From the NCBI GenBank assembly GCA_002886105.1, contig CP025776.1, forward strand, positions 4,836,001 through 4,900,000: a stretch of DNA of 64,000 nt. Reading direction: 5' to 3'. This DNA comes from Enterobacter sp. EA-1. Its GTDB lineage: Bacteria; Pseudomonadota; Gammaproteobacteria; Enterobacterales; Enterobacteriaceae. Shown here in pieces: positions 29,738 to 49,508 of the stretch. The notes beneath the pieces are model-generated. The model was given only the letters and a program-made list of their open reading frames with translations, made no database searches and was not told the DNA's origin. Numbering within the stretch: the stretch's first letter is position 1; each line of letters begins with the position of its first letter. Both the position numbers and the translations under genes were made by a program.

Positions 29738-31278
29738 ATGAAAATTCACAGTCGACAACTCTCGTTCACAACCCCGATTCTGTTGAGCTTCGCCGGGATT
29801 TTTTGTGAGTTTTATCGTCATCGCTTTTTTGGTGACCTTCAGCCAGCAAAAGGAAATGCTGGAGAAATACCACGATATAAATCGTAACTTTACCCATAAC
29901 CGGCGTTAAATTACACACAGTCGATCCTTCGCGAGAATGACTACATCCTGAACCGCGCCGCCACCTTCTTCTCCCATGACGATCAATTAGACGCCACGGT
30001 GACGGGCGATCGTGAACATGGACTCAAATTACTGATGCAGTTACTGGCGCTGATGCCGTCAGTCTCGTCGATTTCACTGGCTGATTCGCGGGGCACGTAT
30101 CTGCGGGCTCCGCAGGTGATCGCCAATGGCGAGAGCGATAGATTTGATGCCCGCACGCGCCCGTGGTTTATGCATCAGGCGGAAGCCAGCATGTTTAACC
30201 ACTACACCAGCGCCTATGAGGATTACTTTACCCACAATCCGACGGTCAGTATTTATAAGCCAGTAATTACCCCGGATGGCAAGCTCAAAGGTACGCTGGC
30301 TTTTCACCTCGATGTTGCCTCAATGAGTTTTACGCTGCGCACCACCCAATCGCCGATGCCTCGGCGAGTTTTTCATTGTTGACCGTGAAGGCAAAGCGAT
30401 GCTGCACCCGGACAGCGGCGCGCTGTTCAAAACCTTCGTCAGACCGGAATTACTGTCAGCGATGACCAGCGGTGAAGGGATGGTCTACGACGAAAAAACC
30501 GCGACATGGTATTACTACTATTCTTTTACCAACCCGGACTGGTTCGCCATTTACACGGTTTCCGCCGCCACTCTGGATAGCCCGGCCCGGCACTCCACGC
30601 TGATTGTCAGTTGGGGATTTGGCACGGCCGCCGTCCTGATCGTCCTGTTTGGTCTCTATTTACGCCATGCCTCACGTACGGTGCTAATGAATATCATCAG
30701 TTCGATAAACACCGGTGATGTGAAACGGGCGCCAAAGCTTGAAGCCATGCTCAGTAAAGCCATCCTCAGCAATAAAGAACGCGAGCAGTCATGGGTACGA
30801 CAGGCGACCATGGACGCGCTAACCAACTGTAAAAACCGCCGTGCGTTCGATGGTGATATTGCGGCGTTGATGAACGATCACCAGCCATTTGCCCCGGCAC
30901 TGGTGGATGTTGATAACTTCAAATCCATTAACGACACCGGGGCCATCTCAACGGCGATATCGTGCTACGCAACGTCGCGCGGGAAGGGATCCAGTGTGAT
31001 GCAACCGCACACGCTTTCGGTTTATCGCTACGGCGGTGAGGAGTTCGCGGTTCTTTTCCCACACATCACTCACTGATGCGACGGCGTTGCTGGAGCAGTG
31101 GCGCAAAAATGTAGAAGGCCGGAGCTGGCGTGAAGAAGGGCTGTCCGTCACTTTCAGCGCCGGGCTTGGTGAGTGGCATATGGAGCCGCTGGAGCAACTT
31201 ATCGTCAGCGTCGACGAAGCGCTTTATAAAGCAAAACAGCAAGGTAAGAATCGGATCCTGCACGTAAATAGCGATTAA
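29738..31278 (+). CDS. Membrane-bound diguanylate cyclase (periplasmic sensor plus GGDEF)
   Basis: Predicted to make cyclic di-GMP. Layout: a first transmembrane helix at about residues 12-35 (the frame breaks near 29803), then a dCache-like periplasmic domain of about 240 residues (TRPWFMHQAEA, NPTVSIYKPVITPDGKLKGTLAFHLD, WYYYYSFTNPDWFAIYTVS). A second helix is WGFGTAAVLIVLFGLYL, and a C-terminal GGDEF domain follows. The GGDEF core has DALTNCKNRRAFDGD, LVDVDNFKSIND, YRYGGEEFAVLF and EALYKAKQQGKNR. The signature is GGEEF; no RxxD inhibitory site precedes it. About 513 residues. AAGGA ribosome site 2 nt before ATAT-ATG. Breaks near 29803, 29905, 30355, 30940, 30995 and 31063. TATAAT at 29621-29626 is a candidate promoter. 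Not present at this locus in E. coli. Confidence 0.85.
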
Positions 31279-31332
31279 TGCAGTGAATACCACATTCCTG
31301 TAACCGGTTTCACGTAAACCCGAGGGATTCTT

Positions 31333-31348
31333 TGTGATGGCATACACA
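31333..31348. promoter_or_regulatory. Candidate CRP site upstream of the PTS pair
   Basis: TGTGATGGCATACACA matches TGTGA-N6-TCACA at nine of ten conserved positions and lies about 80 nt before the EIIB start. That is a typical place for cAMP-CRP control of a sugar gene. Confidence 0.5.
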
Positions 31349-31424
31349 CAATCACGGTAAAGCGGTTGTTGAACCCGGCGATGCAGGATCATTATCAACT
31401 ATCCCATCAACACCGAGGCTGACT

Positions 31425-31729
31425 ATGAAAACATCGTTTTATGCTGTGCTGCAGGTATGTCCACCAGCATGTTGGTGCAACGCATGAAAGACGCAGCGCA
31501 GAAAAAAGGCGTCGACGTTTCTATTAAGGCGGTTCCTGTCGCGGAATTTAAGGACGAAATTGCAACGGCAGATATCGTGTTGCTGGGGCCGCAGGTGAAA
31601 TACGAGCAGGCAAAGCTGCAGGCACAGGCGGAACCATTGGGTAAGAAAGTCGCGGTTATCGATATGATGGATTACGGCATGATGAAGGGTGATGTCGTAC
31701 TGGAAAAAGCCCTTAAGTTACTGGAGTAA
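31425..31729 (+). CDS. PTS sugar transporter subunit IIB, lactose/cellobiose family
   Basis: Small cytoplasmic phosphocarrier. The phosphorylated Cys lies in the P-loop LCCAAGMSTSMLVQRMK near the N-terminus. The fold signature DIVLLGPQVKYEQ and VAVIDMMDYGMMKGD follow. About 102 residues, similar to E. coli ChbB. The ATG at 31425 is followed by a lost A in an A-run, so the printed frame restarts at 31457. The EIIA gene begins 4 nt after its stop. No membrane EIIC or glycosidase is adjacent, so the sugar is unknown. Confidence 0.9.
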
Positions 31730-31733
31730 GCAC

Positions 31734-32051
31734 ATGGAAGATTTAGAAACCATCATTATGGAATTGCTGGTTAACGCCGGCGCCGCGCGCAGTCAGGCGC
31801 TTACGGCGCTGCAACAGGCGCGTAAAGGTGATTTTGACGGCGCGGAACAAGCGATGGAAGAGTCGCGAGAGTTTGTGAAGGCAGCGCATAAAATTCAAAC
31901 CCAGCTGATCGGGCTGGATGAGGGAACCGGCAAACTACCGGTCAACCTGATCACCGTCCATTCGCAGGATCATCTGATGAACGCGATGGTGATTCAGGAT
32001 CTGGCTGGCGATATGATCGAACTTTATCGTCGATTACCGCCCCGCGACTGA
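31734..32051 (+). CDS. PTS sugar transporter subunit IIA, lactose/cellobiose family
   Basis: Receives phosphate from HPr and passes it to EIIB. The active-site histidine region is LITVHSQDHLMNAMVIQDL. The N-terminal helix begins MEDLETIIMELLVNAGAARSQAL. 105 residues and unbroken, like ChbA. It forms a two-gene unit with EIIB and ends at a clear terminator. With no EIIC beside it, it may serve a transporter elsewhere or have a regulatory role (inference). Confidence 0.92.
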   Translation: MEDLETIIMELLVNAGAARSQALTALQQARKGDFDGAEQAMEESREFVKAAHKIQTQLIGLDEGTGKLPVNLITVHSQDHLMNAMVIQDLAGDMIELYRRLPPRD

Positions 32052-32064
32052 TCCCTGTTCTTTC

Positions 32065-32090
32065 AAAAATGCCCGCGCTGCGGCATTTTT
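32065..32090 (+). terminator. Terminator after the PTS pair
   Basis: AAAAATGCC-8 nt-GGCATTTTT, a compact hairpin with a five-T run, 13 nt past the EIIA stop. Confidence 0.85.
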
Positions 32091-32131
32091 GTTGCTGCCA
32101 GAAGTGGTAACGTGTTTTACGCGCCAATTTA

Positions 32132-33219
32132 TGGCACAACATAGCATCAACTCCGTTAGCCAGCCCGTACAGGTCTTCTATGCCCGCCGTGCCGTTTCCT
32201 TTTATACCTTCTCTATTTTGGTGATTTTGCTGCTTAAGGTCTGCCTGCAACGCGCGCCGGGATACCGCAGCGCGGCAATATTTATTAGTGGCTGCGCACT
32301 GTTGGTGTTCATGTCTGCGCTGCGCTGGCAGTTCGATGCCGTGATCCTGCGTCAACTCCAGTCAATTGTCGCCATTGCTCTACCGCCGTTGGCGTGGCGC
32401 TGCTTTGCACGTCTGACCACGCAAAGCAGGCCGCAAAAGTTTCCCCGCTACCTGATTGCTCCCCCTGATCGCGCTGCTGCTCAACCTCGTCGCCCCAATG
32501 ACGACGGACGCCATACTGATGCTGCTGTTCATTGGCTACGGCGGCGCGTTGATCAGAACCGCGCGACAAGGGGCCGATGCCTTTATCTTCACCCGCTTAC
32601 AGGATGCCGGGCCCGCCTCATTAATGACATTTATTGCTGGCTGCTTTCTCTGTTTTTCCGGCCTGACTGATTTAGCCATCGCCGTAGATTTTGGCGTTTA
32701 TCAAGGGCAACAAGCACCGCAGTTGGTGGCGCTTTCACAGGCGCTCTTGCTGCCCTTTATCTGTCTGGCCATCGCCTACAGTTGGAAAAACGTACCGCCT
32801 GTTACCCCCCCTCATCGCAGAACCTGTCGAGGAAGATCGCCCCTGTGATGAGGAGGCCGAACATTTCTGCCAGCGTATCGAAGCGCGCATTGATGAAGAA
32901 AAGTGGTTTCTGCAAACCGATCTCACACTCCAATGCGCTGGCGCGAAAACTGGGCATCCCTGCACGGCAGATCTCACAAGCCGTCAACCCGAGGGCGCGC
33001 AGCTGCAACGTATCACAATGGATCAACCGCTTTCGCATCCATTATGCTCAACGCTTACTGCTGGAGAGCGCTGCCCCGGTCACGGATATCATGCTGGACG
33101 CCGGGTTTGCGACGAAATCCAATTTCAACCGTGAATTCGTCCGCATTAGCGGGATGACGCCAACGGATTACCGGCGCGCGGCGGTTGGTAAGCCAGCGCC
33201 TGATTCAGAAAAGTGCTGA
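32132..33219 (+). CDS. AraC-family transcriptional regulator with N-terminal membrane domain
   Basis: The N-terminal two-thirds contain about seven hydrophobic segments (FYTFSILVILLLKVCL, AAIFISGCALLVFMSAL, SIVAIALPPLAW, APLIALLLNLVA, AILMLLFIGYGGAL, LMTFIAGCFLCFSGL, LSQALLLPFICLAIAYSW). The C-terminal ~110 residues form a double helix-turn-helix (LARKLGIPARQISQAVN, then [33 protein letters not shown]). About 362 residues. Breaks near 32460, 32812 and 32935. The start ATG at 32132 is the first in frame; a later start is possible. A membrane-tethered regulator is unusual for this family. Likely targets are the adjacent PTS pair or hydrolase (inference). Confidence 0.85.
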
Positions 33220-34207
33220 TCTCTTTAAGCAGGTGCAGATGAATCGCGTTACGGCTGAGCGTGCCGCCATCTTCGCAGACAATCCCCTCGCCAGTGCCTC
33301 TTGCTCAATCAGCGCTGCCGCGCCAGGGTTTACACATCTGCATAAAACTAAAGTGCGTCGCACCCTCAACGCGGCGATAGTGCTGGCGGTCAGCAGGAAT
33401 ATACGCAGCCAGATACCCCGACTCCAGTCTGGCGGGCAGTGCGTCACTATCCGCCTGCGCAGCCATAATCATGACGGGAACCGTTATCTGCCGGAGACTA
33501 TCCGGACGGAAACCACGCGCCAGCCCCAGATCCAGCGAAACCACCGCCTTAATACGGGGTTCGCGTGTATCCACCGCCAGCTTGCTGGCAGCCAGAGGCT
33601 GGTCGATCCCCAGTTTTGCTGTCAATTTGCACCCCGACAGGTTCGGGTGTTGCTGGCAATCCGTGATAAAGCGCTGTGCATCAAAACGGGCTCCCGCCAG
33701 TTCCAGCACCGTCCAGCCCCCGAGCGAATGCCCGATCGCCGCAATACGCTGGATATCCACCCGCCCGGCAAGATCGGGAGTGGCGATGACCTTATTCATT
33801 ACGTGCCGAAGATCCTGCGGGCGTAGCCACAGTTGCTGTGCATCCTGCGGATGCTGGTTACCTGTGGTCGTGCCGGGATGATCAACGGCTGCCACAATGT
33901 ACCCTTGCAAAACCATCCGTTGCGCCAGCCAGTTAAGGTTACGCCAGTTGCCGCCATAGCCATGAGAGATCAGTAATAGAGGATGCTCGCCAGATGCGGG
34001 TTCGGCATCGCGCAGCGCTCGTGTGCCGCTGAACGCAATATTTTCCCCTATCATTTGCGATGCACCACGTTGCAGAGTGGGATACCAGAGCGCAACGTCA
34101 AGGGGACGGGAACTCTCCTCATCAATACGCAACTGACGAAAGGCGGTTTCGCCCCGAGGCAGTACTGCTGAGCAGGACCGTAAGAAACAGAACAAAAGGC
34201 GTGACAT
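33146..34207 (-). CDS. Secreted alpha/beta hydrolase (PAF-acetylhydrolase/dienelactone-type)
   Basis: A probable serine hydrolase. The nucleophile elbow is [15 protein letters not shown], the oxyanion region [16 protein letters not shown], and the catalytic His ATHFSFM. The N-terminus, corrected for a break near 34150-34190 (CCTGG read CCTCGG), encodes a signal peptide, [13 protein letters not shown], so the enzyme is likely periplasmic. About 350 residues. A second break near 33310 shifts the C-terminus; the true end is [17 protein letters not shown] with a stop at 33146. It overlaps the convergent AraC gene tail to tail by about 74 nt. Substrate unknown. Confidence 0.82.
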
Positions 34208-34322
34208 GTTGAGTACCGCAGTTAATTAACACAGGCCTATTCTGGTCACACGTGCCTGCGATATGCGTCCCCGGAACGCGATCGAGGACTCTTTTGACGG
34301 TGTTTTCATGAAATGCGGGCAT

Positions 34323-34350
34323 AAAAAAACCCGCCGAAGCGGGTTTTTTA
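34323..34350 (-). terminator. rpoBC operon terminator
   Basis: ACCCGC-CGAA-GCGGGT flanked by runs of A and T, 15 nt past the rpoC stop. It would work in both directions. Confidence 0.9.
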
Positions 34351-34363
34351 TTACAAGAAACGA

Positions 34364-38596
<4,233 letters not shown>

Positions 38597-38672
38597 GGAT
38601 TTGCTCCCGTCGGAGTTAGCACATTCCGCTGCCGGGTTTTACCCCGGCAGCAGTGACCTGTTTGAGCGAGAA

Positions 38673-42696
<4,024 letters not shown>

Positions 42697-42943
42697 AGGG
42701 TTCCTCAGCTCGCTGACAAGTCGACCCACTCTGTCCATAGGCAGGACAGTTTATGCAACACTATTTTGTTGGACCGGAAAGTGGAGCACTTTCGCAATGC
42801 TTGCTATCACGCTTAAATCATTTCATTGCGGTTTACACAGAAGATCTCTTCTGTCGCAGTATATTAAGTCGTCGATAGAAACAAGCATTGTAAAGGATAC
42901 TGGCAGTCAAACAGTGTGAAACGCTGCCGGCACCTTACAGCGC

Positions 42944-42974
42944 AAAAAGGCTGGTGACCAAAAAGTCACCAGCC
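42944..42974 (-). terminator. rplL-rpoB attenuator
   Basis: On the minus strand, GGCTGGTGAC-6 nt-GTCACCAGCC followed by five T, 40 nt after rplL. In E. coli a partial terminator here sets the ratio of ribosomal protein to RNA polymerase transcripts. The rest of 42697-43013 is the long untranslated rplL-rpoB gap, where E. coli also has an RNase III processing hairpin; I see no gene in it. Confidence 0.85.
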
Positions 42975-43013
42975 ATCAGCCTGATTTCTCAGGCTGCAAC
43001 CGGAAGGGTTGGC

Positions 43014-43382
<369 letters not shown>

Positions 43383-43447
43383 TTAAATTGTTCCTGAATA
43401 TCAGAATAAGTTTATACGTAAGCGAATGCGTTAAAAGAATACTGCGA

Positions 43448-43945
43448 TTAAGCAGCTTCTTTCGCATCGCGTACAGCAGCCAGAGTACGGACCAGTTTGC
43501 CTGCAGAGGCTTCTTTCATGGTCGCCATCAGGCGTGCAATTGCTTCTTCGTAGGTCGGCAGAGTTGCGGGGCGATCGATCTGGGACGCCGGGGATCAACT
43601 CACCTTCAAAGGCAGCGGCTTTGACCTCAAATTTGCATTCGCTTTCGCGAACTCTTTGAACAGACGAGCAGCAGCACCCGGGTGTTCCATAGAGTATGCA
43701 ATCAGGGTCGGACCAACGAACGCGTCTTTCAGGCACTCAAACTGAGTACCTTCAACAACACGGCGCAGCAGGGTGTTGCGAACAACACGCATGTAAACGC
43801 CGGCTTCGCGACCTGCTTTACGCAGTTCGGTCATTTTATCTACGGTAACGCCACGGGAATCCGCAACAACCGCAGACAGCGCGCCTTTGGCTACTTCGCT
43901 GACTTCAGCAACAATCGCTTGTTTGTCTTGAAGATTTAAAGCCAT
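43448..43945 (-). CDS. rplJ: 50S ribosomal protein L10
   Basis: Anchors the L12 dimers to 23S rRNA and, with L12, represses its own mRNA. Start 43943-43945 ([27 protein letters not shown]). [18 protein letters not shown] and [19 protein letters not shown] follow, ending RDAKEAA. 165 residues. Breaks near 43633 and 43590. The preceding CCAGGAGCAAAGCTA ribosome site is identical to that of E. coli. Confidence 0.97.
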
Positions 43946-44239
43946 TAGCTTTGCTCCTGGATGTTTGCGGGGGCTCATGCCTGAACTCACTTCACTCTTC
44001 TCAAAGAAAGAGCGTCTTAATACGGTGAGCAGAAACAAGCCAAAGAGTACTTAAAAAATATTCTTCAGGTTCTGTCACCGTCTACGCAGGGAATTAAGTT
44101 TCTTACGAAACACCTGCGGTCTTCGACGGAGGCACTGGATAGGCCAGCTCCAACGAACAAATCTGTTTTTACTAACTCGCGTTAGTAAAACGTGGGGGAA
44201 AGATTGTAGACAAATCCACCACCCACGTAAAGGCGAATA
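43946..44239 (-). promoter_or_regulatory. rplJL leader with L10 autoregulatory site
   Basis: The ~290-nt gap between rplA and rplJ contains no gene. Its minus-strand sequence resembles the E. coli rplJ leader, which carries the promoter for rplJL-rpoBC and the structured site bound by the L10-L12 complex. The individual stems were not resolved here. Confidence 0.6.
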
Positions 44240-44945
<706 letters not shown>

Positions 44946-45377
44946 TTAGTCCTCCACTACCAGGAGGCCCATGGAACGAGCAGTACCTTCGATTGAGCGA
45001 GTCATCGCTTCAATGTCAGCACCAGTCATGTCCGCGGCTTTAGTCTGAGCAATTTCCTGCACCTGAGCGCGAGTCACTTTGCCCACTTTTTCTTTGTTCG
45101 GCTTGCCGGAACCAGACTTGATACCAGCCGCTTTCTTCAGCAGAACTGCTGCCGGAGGCGTTTTGGTAACGAAAGTGAAGGAACGGTCAGCGTAAACGGT
45201 AATAACTACCGGAATTGGCAGACCTTTTTCGATGGAATCAGTTTTGGCGTTGAACGCTTTACAGAATTCCATGATGTTAACACCCTGCTGACCCAGAGCC
45301 GGACCGACCGGCGGGCTCGGTTTGCCATGCCAGCTGCAACCTGCAGCTTGACGTAGGCACCGGACTTTCTTAGCCAT
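44946..45377 (-). CDS. rplK: 50S ribosomal protein L11
   Basis: Part of the GTPase-associated centre and needed for RelA activation. Start 45375-45377. The N-terminal codons are shifted until about 45325; corrected, they read [29 protein letters not shown]. The rest is intact: [23 protein letters not shown], ending SMGLLVVED. 142 residues. First gene of the L11 operon. Confidence 0.97.
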   Translation of the reverse strand: MAKKVRCLRQAAGCSWHGKPSPPVGPALGQQGVNIMEFCKAFNAKTDSIEKGLPIPVVITVYADRSFTFVTKTPPAAVLLKKAAGIKSGSGKPNKEKVGKVTRAQVQEIAQTKAADMTGADIEAMTRSIEGTARSMGLLVVED

Positions 45378-45461
45378 TGCAATTTCCTCGTTTGGGTATA
45401 GCGCCCCGAAAGGCTCCCCGTGTTTAAATACGTTTTACGGATGTGCAATCCATAAAAACAA

Positions 45462-45494
45462 AAGGCGCGAAATTGCGCTCAATTTCGCGCCTTG
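45462..45494 (-). terminator. Hairpin terminator between nusG and rplK
   Basis: A 13-bp perfect stem AAGGCGCGAAATT/AATTTCGCGCCTT with a 6-nt loop and a T-rich tail on the minus strand, 24 nt past nusG. Confidence 0.85.
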
Positions 45495-45517
45495 TGCAAC
45501 GTTTGATCGCCGAATAT

Positions 45518-46063
45518 TTAGGCTTTTTCGACCTGACCGAAATCCAGCTCTACCGGAGTCGCACGACCAAAGATAGAAACAGAAACTTTCAGTCGGGACT
45601 TTTCGTAGTCCACTTCTTCAACCACACCATTAAAGTCAGCAAACGGACCATCGTTAACGCGGACCATCTCGCCAGAGGCTCAAACAGCGTTTTCGGACGC
45701 GGCTTATCACCCACCTGCTGCAGGCGGTTCATGATCGCATCCACTTCTTTATCGCTAATCGGCGCCGGACGATCGGAAGTTCCACCGATGAAGCCCATCA
45801 CGCGCGGGACGCTACGCACGGTGCCAGCTGGCGTCGTTCATCACCATCTGGACAAGCACGTAGCCGGGGAAGAATTTACGTTCGCTTTTGCGACGCTGGC
45901 CGCCACGGATCTCAACCACTTCTTCGGTCGGAACCATAACTTCGCCAAACAACTCTTCCATATTGTGTAATTTGATATGCTCACGCAGCGATGTAGCTAC
46001 GCGGCCTTCAAAACCGGAAAACGCCTGAACGACGTACCAGCGCTTTTTAGGAGCTTCAGACAT
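45518..46063 (-). CDS. nusG: Transcription termination/antitermination protein NusG
   Basis: Binds RNA polymerase to suppress pausing and links it to Rho or ribosomal protein S10. The N-terminal NGN domain has [30 protein letters not shown] and [15 protein letters not shown]. The C-terminal KOW region ([22 protein letters not shown]) is in another frame. 181 residues. Breaks near 45827 and 45680. The start is 1 nt upstream of the secE stop. Confidence 0.97.
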
Positions 46064-46064
46064 C

Positions 46065-46441
46065 TCAGAACCTCAGGCCAGTGATAAAGGAAACCAGACG
46101 AACCAGAATACCATCCAGTCCCCACAGGATCAGTGACATGACTGCGGTTACCGCAGCCACGATCAATGTGGTGTGCAATGTTTCCTGACGAGTAGGCCAA
46201 ATCACTTTACGTACTTCGGTTCTCGCTTCACGGGCAAACGCAACGGTCGCTTTACCCTTCGTCGTCAACAGCGCGACACCACCTGCTGCAGCAATCAGAA
46301 TAACAACTGCCAGCGCGGAGCGGCAGCATCATGTCACGATAAAGATAGTTGCCAACGATAGCCACGAGCAGCAGTACTGCAACAACAACCCACTTCATCG
46401 CTTCCACGCGCCCGCCCTTGAGCTTCGGTATTCGCACTCAT
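46065..46441 (-). CDS. secE: Preprotein translocase subunit SecE
   Basis: Essential membrane component of SecYEG. Three hydrophobic helices as in E. coli ([20 protein letters not shown], a second near 46290, [22 protein letters not shown]) and the conserved cytoplasmic [20 protein letters not shown]. 127 residues. The start at 46439-46441 gives MSANTEAQG. Breaks near 46410 and 46318. Operon with nusG. Confidence 0.96.
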
Positions 46442-46613
46442 AAACCAACCTGTCACAAGAATTCAGACAAACATTTTTGCCCCGCATAGGCGAGGCAACC
46501 AAACCGAAATGCTCTGGCGAGATTCGGACTAACGCCCTCTTCAGAGCCTGTCTCAGCAATGATTATGACAAAAAAATCACTGATGAGCCGAGGGTTCTGG
46601 TTCGAAAGCGTAC

Positions 46614-46640
46614 AAAAGGGCATCAAATGATGCCCTCTTA
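46614..46640 (-). terminator. tufB terminator
   Basis: On the minus strand, GGGCATCA-TT-TGATGCCC followed by TTTT, about 35 nt after the tufB stop. Confidence 0.85.
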
Positions 46641-46669
46641 TTGCGCATTGCGTCAAATGTTATCAGCGA

Positions 46670-47892
<1,223 letters not shown>

Positions 47893-47976
47893 TCACCACA
47901 TCAACCCGGTGCAACATGCCCGACTTGTTGAATGCTAAATAACAGAAGAGAAACCGGGGGAGGGAGAGAAGTGAAG

Positions 47977-48052
47977 TGGTGCTGATACCCAGAGTCGAAC
48001 TGGGGACCTCACCCTTACCAAGGGTGCGCTCTACCAACTGAGCCATATCAGC
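47977..48052 (-). tRNA. thrT: tRNA-Thr (GGU)
   Basis: 76-nt cloverleaf with encoded CCA and anticodon GGT in the loop CTTGGTAAG. The T arm differs slightly from E. coli thrT. Confidence 0.97.
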
Positions 48053-48057
48053 ACGTC

Positions 48058-48132
<75 letters not shown>

Positions 48133-48246
48133 ATCCTGAAACTCGGCTACCCAGTGCTTTCTGTATTATCGGGAGAAGAAACTCTCCCTTTGGAGTTGAT
48201 TCGCTTACTGACACCAACTCAGGTTACGTTTTAGCGTAACCGAAAA

Positions 48247-48331
<85 letters not shown>

Positions 48332-48339
48332 GGACTTGA

Positions 48340-48415
<76 letters not shown>

Positions 48416-48429
48416 ATCAAGTAGCGCGC

Positions 48430-48458
48430 ATTCTAGGGAGACAGAGGGATTGATGCAA
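48430..48458 (-). promoter_or_regulatory. thrU-tufB promoter
   Basis: On the minus strand, TTGCAT (48453-48458), a 17-bp spacer and TAGAAT (48430-48435), followed by a GC-rich discriminator (GCGCGC) typical of stringently controlled stable-RNA promoters. The remaining ~300 nt to the GNAT gene hold no recognisable gene. Confidence 0.75.
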
Positions 48459-48753
48459 CAAAAAAATTGCACAAACCGTTCTATCGCTCACATTTTGCAC
48501 GACCACTCGACAAAATGCTGTAAATTCATGCAACCCAGTAGAAAAAACCCACCGTTTTTCGCCCCCCTGTTAGTCAGTATTCCCGCTTTTCTTACCCCTT
48601 TCATCGTCATCCTGTCAGGCCTTACTGCGGTGCAATTGCGTTGTTGTGGTGCAGATAAGTGGCGCATTTCAGCCGTTCAGACAAAGCCAGAGGTGAAAAT
48701 GTGAATTGGATCACTTATTGCATCTCCGGGATATCACCCATAACGGAGGCACA

Positions 48754-49306
48754 ATGATGAAAATTGTCCTGTTAAACGCAGCCACCTTGCCAGTCTATTG
48801 CCCGGAACTTGCCGACTTGCTGTTGGATACGCTGCAAGGTGGAGCCTCTGTGGGATATCAGCGTGCGACCAGCCACCGAGTGAAGCAGAGAGTAACTTCT
48901 ATCGCCTGCGTGACGAGCTTCAAAAGGCGAGCGCTTAATCTGGATAGCCGGGGATGAGCAAGGCGTGGTGGGGTGTATCAGCCCCGGCGCTAAACATGCA
49001 GCCTGAAGCGCTTAATCGCGGTACCATTAAATTGCTGCTGGTTCACCGGCGCGCCCGGCGTAAAGGTGTTGGCAAAAAGCTGCTTGCTGAACTTGAGAAA
49101 AGCGCCTGCGCTCGTCAACGTGGGGTTTTATCACTGGAAGTGCGTGCAGGCTCAGGGGCAGAAGCGTTTTACCGCTCGCAGGGATATCGCTGCCTCGGGA
49201 AATGCCGGATTATCTCTGTTCCGCCGACGGGTACTACCACCCTGCTGCGATTTATTTTAAACGCTTATTTGCGGTAAATCAGACAGTTCGATCTATTGCC
49301 AGCTAA
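48754..49306 (+). CDS. GNAT family N-acetyltransferase
   Basis: Acetyl-CoA-dependent N-acetyltransferase of unknown substrate. The acetyl-CoA binding motif is IKLLLVHRRARRKGVGKKLLAELE (R/Q-x2-G-x-G/A), followed by SLEVRAGSGAEAFYRSQGYRCLG. About 184 residues once breaks near 48875, 48945, 48985 and 49195 are joined (the last where CCTGG reads CCTCGGG). Start ATG at 48754 or 48757, with GGAGGC four bases upstream. A long hairpin, GCGTGATGCTTT/AAAGCATCACGC (49315-49343), follows and may terminate it. It lies between thrU and coaA. Confidence 0.82.
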
Positions 49307-49508
49307 TGTGAATAGCGTGATGCTTTCCGCGTAAAGCATCACGCAGACGCGATTTTTCATATTATTCCCTGTCATCTGGTGTTAACCTCCTGCCCATTGA
49401 TCCAACTTATTTCCAATAACGTCGAGCCATCGCGTTACCTTAAGAGACGCTCTCTCGCAGCGCGCCGGAAGCATACGTGCCAGTGGTAATGTGGGCAGAT
49501 AAAAGCTT

